Shown here: piece by piece, positions 55,850 to 64,000 of the stretch
Layout of the letters: each line of letters begins with the position of its first letter
Position numbering within the stretch: position 1 is the first letter of the stretch
DNA from: Mycolicibacterium monacense
GTDB lineage: Bacteria; Actinomycetota; Actinomycetes; Mycobacteriales; Mycobacteriaceae
Direction: 5' to 3'
NCBI RefSeq assembly: GCF_010731575.1
Contig: NZ_AP022617.1
Coordinates: forward strand, 310,001-374,000
DNA length: 64,000 bases
The notes under the pieces: model-generated
Seen by the model: the letters and a program-made list of their open reading frames with translations, nothing else
What the model was told of the DNA's origin: nothing
Databases searched by the model: none
Made by a program: the position numbers and the translations under genes

Positions 55850-56478
55850 CCGTCGCCGCCGAGGAAAGGGTCGTCGACGACGGCCGGGTCCGGTGCGGCT
55901 GGTTGGACGGATCCCGGCTTGCCGCAGCGGATTTCGAGCTCTACCGGGACTACCACGATTTCGAGTGGGGGCAACCGGTTCTCGAGTCCCCTGCGCTGTT
56001 CGAGCGGATCAGCCTGGAAGCCTTCCAGAGTGGTCTGTCGTGGCTCATCATCCTGCGCAAGCGGGAGAACTTCCGGCGGGCGTTCGACGGCTTCGACATC
56101 GACCGCGTCGCCGGGTACACCGACCGCGACGTCGAGCGGTTGATGGCCGACACCGGAATCGTCCGCAACCGCGCGAAGATCGAGGCGACCATCGCCAACG
56201 CGCGCGCCACGGCCGCCCTCTCCGACGCCGGGGTCGATCTCGCGCAGCTGCTGTGGTCGTTCGCACCGGCCCGGCGGGGCAGGCCGGCGGGGCTGTCCGA
56301 GGTACCCGCGGTCACCCCCGAATCGACCGCCATGGCCAAGGAACTCAAACGCCGCGGCTTCCGGTTCGTCGGTCCCACGACGGCCTACGCGCTCATGCAG
56401 GCGACCGGAATGGTCGACGACCACATCGCGACGTGCTGGGTGCCACCGGCCGTCGAGGTGCCTCGACACAGCGGTTAA
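55846..56478 (+). CDS. tagA: 3-methyladenine DNA glycosylase I TagA
   Basis: 210-aa TAG-family glycosylase that removes 3-methyladenine from alkylated DNA. Family motifs: CGWLDGS with the first zinc Cys, YRDYHDFEWGQPV with the first zinc His, LFERISLEAFQSGLSWLIIL with Trp in the base pocket, FRFVGPTTAYALMQATGMVD and a final DDHIATCW (His, Cys zinc ligands). GTG overlapping the Rv1209-like stop by four bases. Corresponds to Rv1210. Confidence 0.95.
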   Translation: MTVAAEERVVDDGRVRCGWLDGSRLAAADFELYRDYHDFEWGQPVLESPALFERISLEAFQSGLSWLIILRKRENFRRAFDGFDIDRVAGYTDRDVERLMADTGIVRNRAKIEATIANARATAALSDAGVDLAQLLWSFAPARRGRPAGLSEVPAVTPESTAMAKELKRRGFRFVGPTTAYALMQATGMVDDHIATCWVPPAVEVPRHSG

Positions 56479-56591
56479 AACGGGTCTTTGCACACGTGGT
56501 CGCGCGGATAGGGAACAATAGAGGAGTTGAGTGCCGGTTCCGCCGAGAGGTGGGCGGCCTGGCGGTTGGTTCAGTGTGGAGGGAGCTCTCG

Positions 56592-56759
56592 ATGGCGGCG
56601 ATGAAGCCCCGGACCGGTGACGGTCCCCTGGAAGCAACCAAGGAGGGGCGCGGCATCGTGATGCGGGTACCACTGGAAGGTGGTGGCCGGCTCGTCGTCG
56701 AATTGACTCCAGACGAGGCGGCCGCGCTGGGCGACGAACTGAAGAACGTCACCAGCTAG
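56592..56759 (+). CDS. DUF3117 protein (Rv1211-like)
   Basis: 55-aa protein (MAAMKPRTGDGPLEATKEGR, then GIVMRVPLEGGGRLVVELTP, ending LGDELKNVTS), nearly invariant in actinobacteria. It is a single-domain beta-rich fold; its function is unknown, but it has been suggested to be an essential calmodulin-like small protein in M. tuberculosis (Rv1211). ATG 56592 with GGGAG upstream. A long non-coding gap of 113 bases separates it from tagA, so it probably has its own promoter. Confidence 0.93.
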   Translation: MAAMKPRTGDGPLEATKEGRGIVMRVPLEGGGRLVVELTPDEAAALGDELKNVTS

Positions 56760-56773
56760 CGGTTTTGGGCAAT

Positions 56774-56806
56774 ACCGGCGCGGCGGCTTTCGGGTCCCGC
56801 GCCGGT
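56774..56806. terminator. Bidirectional hairpin between the DUF3117 gene and glgM
   Basis: Perfect 10-base arms ACCGGCGCGG (56774-56783) and CCGCGCCGGT (56797-56806), 13-base loop, between convergent stops. Confidence 0.78.
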
Positions 56807-56835
56807 TCCCGGATGGCCGCACGACGCCGGCCGGG

Positions 56836-57999
56836 CTACCCCGACACCTTGCGGTAGATCTCCATGGTCTGCTCGGCGATGTGCGCCCACGAGAATTCGG
56901 CGATGCACCGTTCACGGCCTGCGGCGCCGTATGCGCGCGCCCGCTGCGGTTCGGCGACCAGTGAGTTGACCGCATCGGCCAACCGGGTCTCGAAGAAGGC
57001 GGTGTCGGCAGCGTCGTAGTGCACCAGCAGCCCGGTCTGGTGGTCGGCGACGACCTCGGGGATGCCGCCGACGTCCGAGGCGACCACCGCCGTCCCGCAT
57101 GCCATCGCCTCGAGGTTGACGATGCCCAGCGGTTCATACACCGACGGGCAGACGAAAACAGTTGCCGCCGAGAGGATTTCGCGAATCTTGCCGATCGGCA
57201 GCATCTCCCGCACCCAGAACACCCCGGTGCGGGCGCGGGCCAGCTGCTGCACCGCGGACGTCACCTCCGCGGCGATCTCCGGGGTGTCGGGCGCCCCGGC
57301 ACACAGCACCAACTGCACCTCGGGGGCGAAGTGGTGGGCGGCCGCGACGAGGTGGGCCACGCCCTTCTGCCGCGTGATCCGGCCGACGAACGCCACGATC
57401 GGCCGCGTCGGATCCACCCCGAGTTCGGCGAGCACCGACTCCCTCGGATCCGGTTCGACCGGGTACCAGACGTCGGTGTCGATGCCGTTGCGCACAACGT
57501 GCACCCGGTGGGGATCGAGCGCGGGATAGGTCTTGAGCACGTCGTCACGCATCCCGTTGCTGACGGCGATCACCGCGTCGGCCGCCTCGACCGCGGTCTT
57601 CTCCACCCAGGACGACACCCGGTAGCCGCCGCCGAGCTGTTCGGCCTTCCACGGCCGCATCGGCTCCAGCGAATGCGCCGTGAGCACGTGGGGGATGCCG
57701 TACAGCAGCGCCGACAGATGCCCCGCCAGCCCGGTGTACCAGGTGTGGGAGTGCACGACGGTGGCCTGCCCGGCCGCATTGACCATGTTCAGATCCGCCG
57801 ACAGCGTCGACAACGCCGGGTTGGCGCCCACCAGTGCCGGATCCGGCGCGGCGACGAAGGCGTCGGCGCGGGGTGCGCCCATGCAGTGCACGTCGACCTC
57901 GCACAGATGGCGTAACTGGGCGACGAGTTCGGTGACGTGTACGCCTGCTCCGCCGTAGACCTCGGGTGGATACTCCCGAGTCATCATCGCCACCCGCAT
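56836..57999 (-). CDS. glgM: Alpha-maltose-1-phosphate synthase GlgM (annotated GlgA, Rv1212c)
   Basis: 387-aa GT4 glycosyltransferase that joins ADP-glucose to glucose-1-phosphate, forming maltose-1-phosphate for GlgE, and contributes to alpha-glucan. N-terminal MTREYPPEVYGGAGVHVTEL; C-terminal GT4 nucleotide site FVGRITRQKGVAHLV and E-x7-E motif in PSVYEPLGIVNLEAMACG. Length equals that of Rv1212c (387 aa). Divergent from glgC, which makes its ADP-glucose. Confidence 0.95.
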   Translation of the reverse strand: MRVAMMTREYPPEVYGGAGVHVTELVAQLRHLCEVDVHCMGAPRADAFVAAPDPALVGANPALSTLSADLNMVNAAGQATVVHSHTWYTGLAGHLSALLYGIPHVLTAHSLEPMRPWKAEQLGGGYRVSSWVEKTAVEAADAVIAVSNGMRDDVLKTYPALDPHRVHVVRNGIDTDVWYPVEPDPRESVLAELGVDPTRPIVAFVGRITRQKGVAHLVAAAHHFAPEVQLVLCAGAPDTPEIAAEVTSAVQQLARARTGVFWVREMLPIGKIREILSAATVFVCPSVYEPLGIVNLEAMACGTAVVASDVGGIPEVVADHQTGLLVHYDAADTAFFETRLADAVNSLVAEPQRARAYGAAGRERCIAEFSWAHIAEQTMEIYRKVSG

Positions 58000-58170
58000 G
58001 AGTACGACGGTAGTGGTCGCGCCGCGCTGACGCGATCCCGTTCACGAACGCGATTGCGACGAATCCCGACGGGTATTCAGGAGACGAAACCCGCGTTCTA
58101 CCACCCGCAGACGCGTAATCAATGGTGTCAATGGCTGGCCCCAGTCACCACCGGCGGATAGGTTTGAGAC

Positions 58171-59385
58171 ATGAGGGAATTGCCACACGTGCTGGGCATC
58201 GTCCTGGCCGGCGGGGAGGGCAAGCGGCTGTATCCGCTGACGGCGGACCGGGCCAAGCCGGCGGTTCCCTTCGGTGGGGCCTACCGGCTCATCGACTTCG
58301 TGCTGTCGAATCTGGTCAACGCGCGCTACCTGCGGATCTGCGTCCTCACCCAGTACAAGTCGCACTCGCTGGACCGGCACATCTCGCAGAACTGGCGGTT
58401 GAGCGGCCTGGCGGGGGAGTACATCACCCCGGTTCCGGCCCAGCAGCGCCTCGGGCCGCGGTGGTACACCGGTTCGGCCGATGCGATCTACCAGTCGATG
58501 AACCTGATCTACGACGAGGATCCGGACTACATCGTGGTGTTCGGCGCCGACCACGTGTACCGGATGGACCCCGAGCAGATGGTGCAGTTCCACATCGAGA
58601 GCGGTGCGGGGGCCACCGTCGCGGGCATCCGCGTGCCCCGCGCGGAGGCGAGTGCGTTCGGGGTCATCGACGCCGACGAATCCGGTCGCATCCGCAGCTT
58701 CGTCGAGAAGCCGGCCGACCCGCCCGGGACGCCGGACAACCCCGACGAGGCGTTCGTCTCGATGGGCAACTACATCTTCACCACCAAGGTGCTGATCGAC
58801 GCGATCCGCGCCGACGCCGACGACGACGACTCCGACCACGACATGGGCGGCGACATCATCCCGCGCCTGGTGGGCGACGGGATGGCCGCGGTCTACGACT
58901 TCAGCAACAACGAGGTGCCCGGCGCGACCGAACGCGACCACGGCTACTGGCGTGACGTCGGCACGCTCGACGCGTTCTACGACGCGCACATGGATCTGGT
59001 GTCGGTGCACCCGATCTTCAACCTCTACAACAAGCGCTGGCCGATCCGCGGCGAGTCGGAGAACCTGGCACCGGCGAAGTTCGTCAACGGCGGCTCCGCC
59101 CAGGAGTCCGTGGTGGGGGCGGGCAGCATCATCTCCGCGGCGTCGGTGCGCAATTCGGTGTTGTCGTCGAACGTCTACATCGACGACGGCGCGATCGTCG
59201 AGGGCAGCGTCATCATGCCCGGCACCCGGATCGGACGCGGCGCCGTGGTGCGGCACGCGATCCTGGACAAGAACGTCGTCGTCGGGCCGGGGGAGATGGT
59301 CGGGGTGGACCTCGAGAAGGACCGTGAGCGGTTCTCGGTCAGCGCCGGTGGCGTCGTGGCGGTCGGCAAGGGCATCTGGATCTAG
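58171..59385 (+). CDS. glgC: Glucose-1-phosphate adenylyltransferase GlgC
   Basis: 404-aa ADP-glucose pyrophosphorylase. N-terminal nucleotidyltransferase motif [20 protein letters not shown], substrate site [25 protein letters not shown], and C-terminal left-handed beta-helix with hexapeptide turns ([24 protein letters not shown]). ATG 58171. It shares a 171-base divergent promoter region with glgM, joining both steps to maltose-1-phosphate. Same length as Rv1213. Confidence 0.96.
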   Translation: MRELPHVLGIVLAGGEGKRLYPLTADRAKPAVPFGGAYRLIDFVLSNLVNARYLRICVLTQYKSHSLDRHISQNWRLSGLAGEYITPVPAQQRLGPRWYTGSADAIYQSMNLIYDEDPDYIVVFGADHVYRMDPEQMVQFHIESGAGATVAGIRVPRAEASAFGVIDADESGRIRSFVEKPADPPGTPDNPDEAFVSMGNYIFTTKVLIDAIRADADDDDSDHDMGGDIIPRLVGDGMAAVYDFSNNEVPGATERDHGYWRDVGTLDAFYDAHMDLVSVHPIFNLYNKRWPIRGESENLAPAKFVNGGSAQESVVGAGSIISAASVRNSVLSSNVYIDDGAIVEGSVIMPGTRIGRGAVVRHAILDKNVVVGPGEMVGVDLEKDRERFSVSAGGVVAVGKGIWI

Positions 59386-59404
59386 CTGGCTGTAGGTCGA
59401 GTCG

Positions 59405-59441
59405 GCAGGGGTCGACGCCGTGGGTGGGTCGACACCCCTGC
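59405..59441 (+). terminator. Hairpin after glgC
   Basis: Arms GCAGGGG-TCGAC (59405-59416) and GTCGAC-AC-CCCTGC (59428-59441) pair with a two-base bulge. It starts 20 bases after the glgC stop. Confidence 0.65.
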
Positions 59442-60035
59442 GTGGGGTGTCGTCTTCGAGCGGTCGGTGGTGATGCTGTTGAGGGGCGGGTGCCTGGCGC
59501 CCACGCTGACGTATGCAACCCCAGTGTGGGTTATCTGGCGTCGTTCGGGCTGCCATGGAGGCGACGGGTCGCGTGCCAAGCTAGACGCTGCGTAACCCGA
59601 GGGGGTCCGCCATAGCGGGTACGGTATCTGATCCGGCCCTTCGTCCCGTTTGCTTAGCGTGGAACTACCGACGGGGGTTGTGACTGATCGTCAACAACTC
59701 CAGGTCGGCAGTCAAATTCGGCGCGCGATCACAGCGTCGTGGGCCTGGCAAAGCATCGGAGCCGCCGCTACCAGCGGCCAGAGTCAATCGAGGAAACGCC
59801 CACCTCACGATCACGACATCGCGATCGTCACCGGGCGTCCGTACCAGGTCTTGCCGACATCGACGGCAACTGATCGTGGACGACGTGACTGGAGCTACAT
59901 GCGCAGACACAACGACACCTCCGGGGCGTGTCAGGAGGTCCACGCGCGTCAACACGCGGACAACGAAAGGAATCTAGTTACAGATCCCTTCCTTTAACCT
60001 CCGGCGACGTTTGAGAAGGACTGCCTCGACCTATA
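59442..60035. other. Gene-free stretch at the edge of the accessory block
   Basis: About 590 bases with no convincing gene. Open frames (59650-59997 plus; 59665-59955 minus, with a CRRC motif) lack ribosome sites and family likeness. Near 59966-59999 AAAGGAATCT and AGATCCCTTCCTTT can pair with a four-base bulge, just past the stop of the CoA-transferase gene, and may be its terminator. No integrase, tRNA or direct repeat was found. It marks where synteny with M. tuberculosis ends. Confidence 0.45.
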
Positions 60036-61190
60036 TCAGCGGGTCGTGCCGAACTCGGCACGTATGGCGGGGTTGTGCTCACCGAGTCGCGGCACCGGCC
60101 GCATCGGTGCCTCATGCCCGGCGATCGTGACCGGCGGAAGCAACGCGTTCACCGTCCCTCCTGCGGTGGCCACTGCGCGCCAGCGGTTCCTGGCCGCGAG
60201 TTGAGGGTGTTGGGCGAAGCCGGCCGGGCTGCGCAACTCCGCGCAGGCGATACCGGCCGCGTCCAGGCGCGCTGTCACATCGTCTGCGGTGCTCGCGCGG
60301 AATGCCTCTTCGAGGAGTCCCGTGATCTCGGCGTCATTGGTGACCCGCGCCGTATTGGTGGCGAACCGCTCGTCTTCGACGAGTTCCGGGCGGTTGATGA
60401 CGCGCTCACACAACGCTTTCCACTCACGGTCGTTCTGCACTCCCAAGAACACCGTTGAAGTTTCGCCCACTCGATACGGCCCGTAGGGAGCGATCGAGGC
60501 ATGCCGCGCCCCGGTGCGTCGCGTCGGTTGACTTCCGTAGACGCTGAAGTACACGGGTTGCATCATCCATTCGCCCAATGCATCGAGCATCGCGACGTCG
60601 ATCGTGGCACCTTCGTCGGTGCGCCCGCGCGTGTAGAGCGCCGTCAGGATGCCGGTGTAGGCGTACATACCGGTGGCGATGTCGGCGATGGAGATACCGA
60701 CCTTCGACGGGGTGTCTGCTGTTCCCGTGGTGGCGAGCAGTCCGGCCTCACATTGGATGAGCAAGTCGTAGGCCTTCTTCGACGTGTATGGGCCGCCGGG
60801 TCCGTAACCGGATATCGAGCAGTGGATGAGGCCGGGGCGGCGTGCGCGCAGCGTCGAAGCGTCCAGGCCGATCCGGTCGACTACCCCAGGGCCGAGATTT
60901 TGAACGAAGACGTCGGCACGGTCGATGAGGTTGTCGAGCAATCGGCGATCGGCGGCGTCCTTGATGTCGATCTCGACGCTTTCCTTACCACGGTTGAGCC
61001 AGACGAAGTAGCTCGATTCGCCGTGCACCGTCCGGTCATAGGTCCGGGCGAAGTCGCCGACCATGGGGCGTTCCACCTTGATCACCCGGGCCCCTAGGTC
61101 CGCAAGCTGCCGCGTCGCGAAAGGCGCGGCCACCGCATGCTCGAGAGTGACCACCGTGATGCCCTCCAGGGGCTGCGCGAGTCCCGTCAT
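60036..61190 (-). CDS. CaiB/BaiF-type (class III) CoA-transferase
   Basis: 384-aa family III CoA-transferase. The catalytic Asp is D142 in AYDLLIQCEAG, and the N-terminal VVTLEHAVAAPFATRQLADL and GARVIKVERP as well as HCSISGYGPGGPY are typical. It would move CoA from a donor such as succinyl-CoA to a carboxylic acid (mesaconate, citramalate or similar are known acceptors). Its ATG overlaps the acyl-CoA dehydrogenase stop by four bases. The pair faces a LysR regulator and looks like an inducible acid-degradation unit; the substrate cannot be read. Confidence 0.9.
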   Translation of the reverse strand: MTGLAQPLEGITVVTLEHAVAAPFATRQLADLGARVIKVERPMVGDFARTYDRTVHGESSYFVWLNRGKESVEIDIKDAADRRLLDNLIDRADVFVQNLGPGVVDRIGLDASTLRARRPGLIHCSISGYGPGGPYTSKKAYDLLIQCEAGLLATTGTADTPSKVGISIADIATGMYAYTGILTALYTRGRTDEGATIDVAMLDALGEWMMQPVYFSVYGSQPTRRTGARHASIAPYGPYRVGETSTVFLGVQNDREWKALCERVINRPELVEDERFATNTARVTNDAEITGLLEEAFRASTADDVTARLDAAGIACAELRSPAGFAQHPQLAARNRWRAVATAGGTVNALLPPVTIAGHEAPMRPVPRLGEHNPAIRAEFGTTR

Positions 61191-62344
61191 GACTTGATCG
61201 GGTGTCGTCTGATGAGCTCCCGGGCAATGACATTGCGCTGAATCTCGTTGGTCCCTTCCCCGACGATCATCAACGGTGCGTCACGGAAATACCGTTCGAC
61301 ATCGAATTCGGTGGAATAGCCGTAGCCGCCGTGGATGCGGACGGCGTCCAGCGCGATCTGCATGGCCGTCTCCGAGGCGAACAGTTTGGCCATTCCGGCT
61401 TCCATGTCGGCTCGGTCGCCGGACTCGTAACGGCGCGCGGCGAACTGCACGAGTTGGCGGGCGGCGGTCAGCCGGGTTGCCATGTCGGCGAGGTAATTGC
61501 CGATCGACTGGTGTTGCCAGATCGGCTTTCCGAACGTCTCGCGCTCCTGGACGTAGCGCAGCGAGTCCTCCAGGGCGGCCCTGGCCACCCCCAGCGCACG
61601 AGAGGCCACCTGGATACGGCCGATCTCCAGGCCGCGCATCATCTGCGCGAAGCCGTGGCCTTCCTCCGAGCCCAGCAGGGCGGTCTCCGGAACGCGGAAG
61701 TCGTCGAAAGACAGCTCGCAGCTCTCGACGCCTTTGTAACCGAGTTTCGGAAGGTCGCGGGACACCTCGAAGCCGGGCCCCTTCTCCACGAGCAGGATGC
61801 TCACACCACGGTGCGCGGGAACCGCGGTGCGGTCGGTCTTGCACATCAGCGCGATCAGTTGTGAGCGGCGGGCGTTCGTGATCCATGTCTTGGCGCCGTT
61901 GATCACGTAGTGGCCGCCGTCGCGCCGGGCGTGGGTGGTCATCGCCTGCAGATCCGAGCCGCCGCCGGGCTCGGTGAGCGCCATGGTGGCGCGAATGTCG
62001 CCGGTGGCCATCCGAGGCAAGTAACGGTCCTTCTGCTCCTCCGTGCCATAGGTCAGGAGAAGTTTCGCGACCACGGTGTGTCCGCCCATTGCGCCGGCCA
62101 AACTCATCCAGCCCCGCGCGAGCTCCTCGGTGACGGCTGCGTAGCAGGGCACGGAGACATTGGCCTCGCCCCAGGGCTGGGGAATCGCCAACCCGAAGAT
62201 GCCCATCTGCTTCATCTGGTCGATGAGTGCTTCCGGATAGGTGTTTGCATGCTCGAGCTCCCGGACCACGGGTTTGACTTCGCGGTCGACGAACTGGCCC
62301 ACGAGCGCGACAATCGCGGCTTCTTCTTCGTTGAACGTGTACAT
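61187..62344 (-). CDS. Acyl-CoA dehydrogenase
   Basis: 385-aa FAD enzyme of the acyl-CoA dehydrogenase family: MALTEPGGGSDLQAMTTHAR (FAD/substrate loop), WITNARRSQLIALM, RIQVASRALGVARAALEDSL, DAVRIHGGYGYSTEFDVERY and catalytic Glu in MIVGEGTNEIQRNVI. Length is standard. First gene of the minus-strand operon with the CoA-transferase; ATG 62344 opposite the LysR gene. Together they could activate an acid by CoA transfer and desaturate or decarboxylate the product. Confidence 0.92.
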   Translation of the reverse strand: MYTFNEEEAAIVALVGQFVDREVKPVVRELEHANTYPEALIDQMKQMGIFGLAIPQPWGEANVSVPCYAAVTEELARGWMSLAGAMGGHTVVAKLLLTYGTEEQKDRYLPRMATGDIRATMALTEPGGGSDLQAMTTHARRDGGHYVINGAKTWITNARRSQLIALMCKTDRTAVPAHRGVSILLVEKGPGFEVSRDLPKLGYKGVESCELSFDDFRVPETALLGSEEGHGFAQMMRGLEIGRIQVASRALGVARAALEDSLRYVQERETFGKPIWQHQSIGNYLADMATRLTAARQLVQFAARRYESGDRADMEAGMAKLFASETAMQIALDAVRIHGGYGYSTEFDVERYFRDAPLMIVGEGTNEIQRNVIARELIRRHPIKS

Positions 62345-62384
62345 CCGCTGCTTGTGCTCCTCGCCATCACCCGCCCCGCCGCTC

Positions 62385-62411
62385 CATCATGGTCGTTGAT
62401 GATTCATGATG
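62385..62411. promoter_or_regulatory. Likely LysR operator in the divergent gap
   Basis: CATCATG (62385-62391) and CATGATG (62405-62411) are perfect inverted arms with a 13-base spacer, 41 bases from the dehydrogenase ATG and 55 from the regulator start. LysR regulators bind such dyads between divergent genes. Confidence 0.55.
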
Positions 62412-62466
62412 TGAAATAGCGATTGATGATGGTGCGATGTCGCGAACGCATGAGAGGACGCAGCTC

Positions 62467-63474
62467 GTGGAGATCAAACAGTTGCAAGCGTTGGTCACGG
62501 TTGCCGAGGTGGGGTCCATAACGAAGGCCGCTGCGCTGCTGCATCTCGTGCAGCCGGCGGTCACGCGCCAGATCCGCGCTCTCGAGGACGAGCTCGGCGT
62601 CGACCTGTTCGAGCGGACGCGGCAGGGCATGCGTGCGACACCGGCGGGCGTAGCGATGGTGGAGCGGGCACGGCGAGCCTTGACCGAACTGGAGCGCGCC
62701 CGAGCCGAGCTTCGGCCGCGGGCCGACCACGTGACCGGCATCGTGACGGTCGGGCTCCTCGAGAGCGTGCTGGACGTCGTGGCAGCGCCGTTCACGGCGG
62801 CCGTCACCCGACGTCATCCAGGGATCGAATTGCGGTTACTCACAGCGTATTCCGGTCATCTGCAGCAGTGGCTGGACGCCGGGGACGTCGACCTGTCTCT
62901 GCTGTACAACATGCGCAGTACATCATCGGTGCATGCGCGTCCGCTGTTGCATGAGGCGATGTGGGCGGTGGCGCCACCGGACGCGGGACTGCGCACCGAT
63001 GAGCCGGTGGATTTGGCGGCACTCGCCAGACACCCGATCGTGATGCCGGTGGCCGGGCACGGCCTGCGCGTCATCATCGACCAGGCGTGTGCCCGCGCGA
63101 CCGTCAGCCTGGACGTGGCTGTCGAAACCAACTCGATGCGCCTGCAGAAACAGCTGGTGATCGCCGGTTACGGCTGGACGATTCTGCCTTCCGCCGGCGT
63201 CGCCGACGACGTGGCCCGCGGGATCCTGAGCGCCGCGCCGGTGTCTGCGCCGACGATGTCACGCCTGGTGGTGCTGGGCCGGCAGCGCAGCGGGAGAATC
63301 CCGCCGGCGGTCGAAACAGTGGCTCACGAGCTGGTCGAGGTCATTCACTCAGTCGTTGCCTCCGGTGCCTGGCCATCTGCCGAACTGATCGAGGGTGGGC
63401 CGACTCGAGACGGGTCAGTTGTGCGCGAAGGAGCCCGGATCCGCACGCCGGTGTACGACCCGGTCGATGCGTGA
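62467..63474 (+). CDS. LysR-family transcriptional regulator
   Basis: 335-aa LysR regulator with the usual N-terminal winged HTH (EIKQLQALVTVAEVGSITKA then AALLHLVQPAVTRQIRALED) and a C-terminal ligand-binding domain (about 95-300; GIVTVGLLESVLDVVAAPF). The GTG at 62467 is chosen because AGAGGA lies eight bases upstream and LysR proteins begin at this residue; an ATG at 62437 would add ten residues without a ribosome site. It is divergent from the dehydrogenase/CoA-transferase operon, which it probably activates on an organic acid signal. Confidence 0.9.
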   Translation: MEIKQLQALVTVAEVGSITKAAALLHLVQPAVTRQIRALEDELGVDLFERTRQGMRATPAGVAMVERARRALTELERARAELRPRADHVTGIVTVGLLESVLDVVAAPFTAAVTRRHPGIELRLLTAYSGHLQQWLDAGDVDLSLLYNMRSTSSVHARPLLHEAMWAVAPPDAGLRTDEPVDLAALARHPIVMPVAGHGLRVIIDQACARATVSLDVAVETNSMRLQKQLVIAGYGWTILPSAGVADDVARGILSAAPVSAPTMSRLVVLGRQRSGRIPPAVETVAHELVEVIHSVVASGAWPSAELIEGGPTRDGSVVREGARIRTPVYDPVDA

Positions 63475-63551
63475 GCGCCGCGTCGGCTTTGCCGGCGCGC
63501 CGGCCGAGGTGCCGCGGCGGTCATCCGAGGAATGCCCTAGATTCGTCTGCC

Positions 63552-64000
63552 ATGACTGCCTACGACGTCGGAGTCCTGATCCTGCGGGTGGTGCTGGGCC
63601 TGGCCATGGCCGCCCACGGCTACAACAAGTTCTTCGGCGGCGGACGGATCCCCGGAACCGCGCGCTGGTTCGACAGCATCGGCATGAAGCCCGGCATGTT
63701 CCACGCTCGCATCGCCGCGACCACTGAGATGGCCGCGGGCATCGGCCTGGTGGTCGGCCTGCTCACTCCCATTCCGGCCGCGGGCTTCGTGGCGCTCATG
63801 CTCGTCGCCGCGTGGACCGTGCACCGAGACAACGGCTTCTTCATCGTCAAGGAGGGCTGGGAATACAACCTGGTGCTCGCGACTGCCGCGGTCGCCGTCG
63901 CGACCATCGGGTCCGGCAGGCTCAGCCTCGACTACGCCCTCTTCCACGGCACCGGCTTCTACGACCTGCTGCGGGGCTGGTGGGGTCTGCTGATCTCGGT
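63552..64000 (+). CDS. DoxX-family membrane protein (partial, C-terminus beyond window)
   Basis: First 149 residues of a DoxX/DUF417-like protein: VGVLILRVVLGLAMAAHGYN KFFGGGRIPGTARWFDSIGM, then TEMAAGIGLVVGLLTPIPAA. Four hydrophobic segments so far; the frame is open at the window end. ATG 63552. DoxX-type proteins are membrane oxidoreductase partners in thiosulfate or redox metabolism and a DoxX protein works with SodA and SseA in M. tuberculosis. The assignment here is by likeness of the N-terminal motif. Confidence 0.8.
   Translation, partial: MTAYDVGVLILRVVLGLAMAAHGYNKFFGGGRIPGTARWFDSIGMKPGMFHARIAATTEMAAGIGLVVGLLTPIPAAGFVALMLVAAWTVHRDNGFFIVKEGWEYNLVLATAAVAVATIGSGRLSLDYALFHGTGFYDLLRGWWGLLIS

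Noticed and set aside
59580..59640. Possible tRNA or attachment site downstream of glgC
   Set aside because: No cloverleaf, T-loop or CCA-like end could be drawn, and no direct repeat or integrase was seen.
59650..59997. 115-aa frame and an antisense 96-aa frame with CRRC motif after glgC
   Set aside because: Neither has a ribosome site or recognisable fold; codon use differs from nearby genes.

Overview
The window is from a high-GC mycobacterium, most likely an environmental, rapidly growing species (Mycolicibacterium type). The evidence is the run of mycobacterial marker genes: pimE, lpqW, mshB, fbiC, fdxC, gpgS, the glgM/glgC pair and two fadD genes. Their order follows the M. tuberculosis segment Rv1156 to Rv1213 closely, interrupted by blocks with no counterpart there. 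No tRNA, rRNA, IS element, prophage or CRISPR array was seen.

Layout. (1) 1-5756, minus strand: an accessory carboxylate-uptake block. A LytS-type kinase and a LytTR regulator lie upstream of two symporters, each with its own small two-helix membrane protein, nearly all joined by 4-8 base overlaps. (2) 5821-14924: conserved core with an HhH-GPD glycosylase, two secreted Ala/Pro-rich proteins, pimE, a pterin dehydratase, mutT2, two small Cys-containing proteins, typA and lpqW. The narGHJI operon found here in M. tuberculosis is absent. (3) 14973-22985, minus strand: three large secreted surface-type proteins where M. tuberculosis has Rv1167c/PPE17/PE11. The middle one (1351 aa) contains 435-bp (145-aa) tandem repeats in perfect register and a basic 11-residue repeat tail. 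Two of the three genes carry a similar 19-bp two-repeat box in their leaders. (4) 23434-36069: mshB, an Rv1171-like membrane protein, fbiC, a YceI protein, fdxC, an Rv1178-type aminotransferase with no normal start codon at its conserved N-terminus, an AidB-like acyl-CoA dehydrogenase, and the proline catabolism set (PucR regulator, P5C dehydrogenase, proline dehydrogenase). (5) 36172-39590: a secreted protein, a SnoaL-like protein, a 13E12-family HNH protein and a NUDIX hydrolase.

(6) 39632-41376: fadD36 and a VOC protein. (7) 41384-44634: a divergent persulfide/sulfite module. A CstR-type repressor and a DUF302 protein face a 54-aa Cys-rich peptide, a TauE exporter and a metallo-beta-lactamase/rhodanese fusion; three matching palindromes lie between them. 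(8) 44609-59385: dapD/dapE, an ABC-F ATPase with a possible leader peptide, an EspC-like secreted protein and a large ATPase, a LOG-family enzyme, fadD6, folP2-gpgS, an Rv1209-type protein, tagA, a DUF3117 protein, and the divergent glgM/glgC pair. (9) 59386-64000: about 650 bases without a convincing gene, then an accessory block of CaiB-type CoA-transferase, acyl-CoA dehydrogenase and divergent LysR regulator, and the start of a DoxX-family gene cut by the window edge.

The most unusual parts are the surface-protein cluster with its repeats and shared leader motif, and the sulfur module with its altered metal site and three operators. The missing start codon of the aminotransferase and the nine-codon leader ORF before the ABC-F gene also deserve attention. 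Assignments rest on reading motifs and on remembered gene order; no database search was run.
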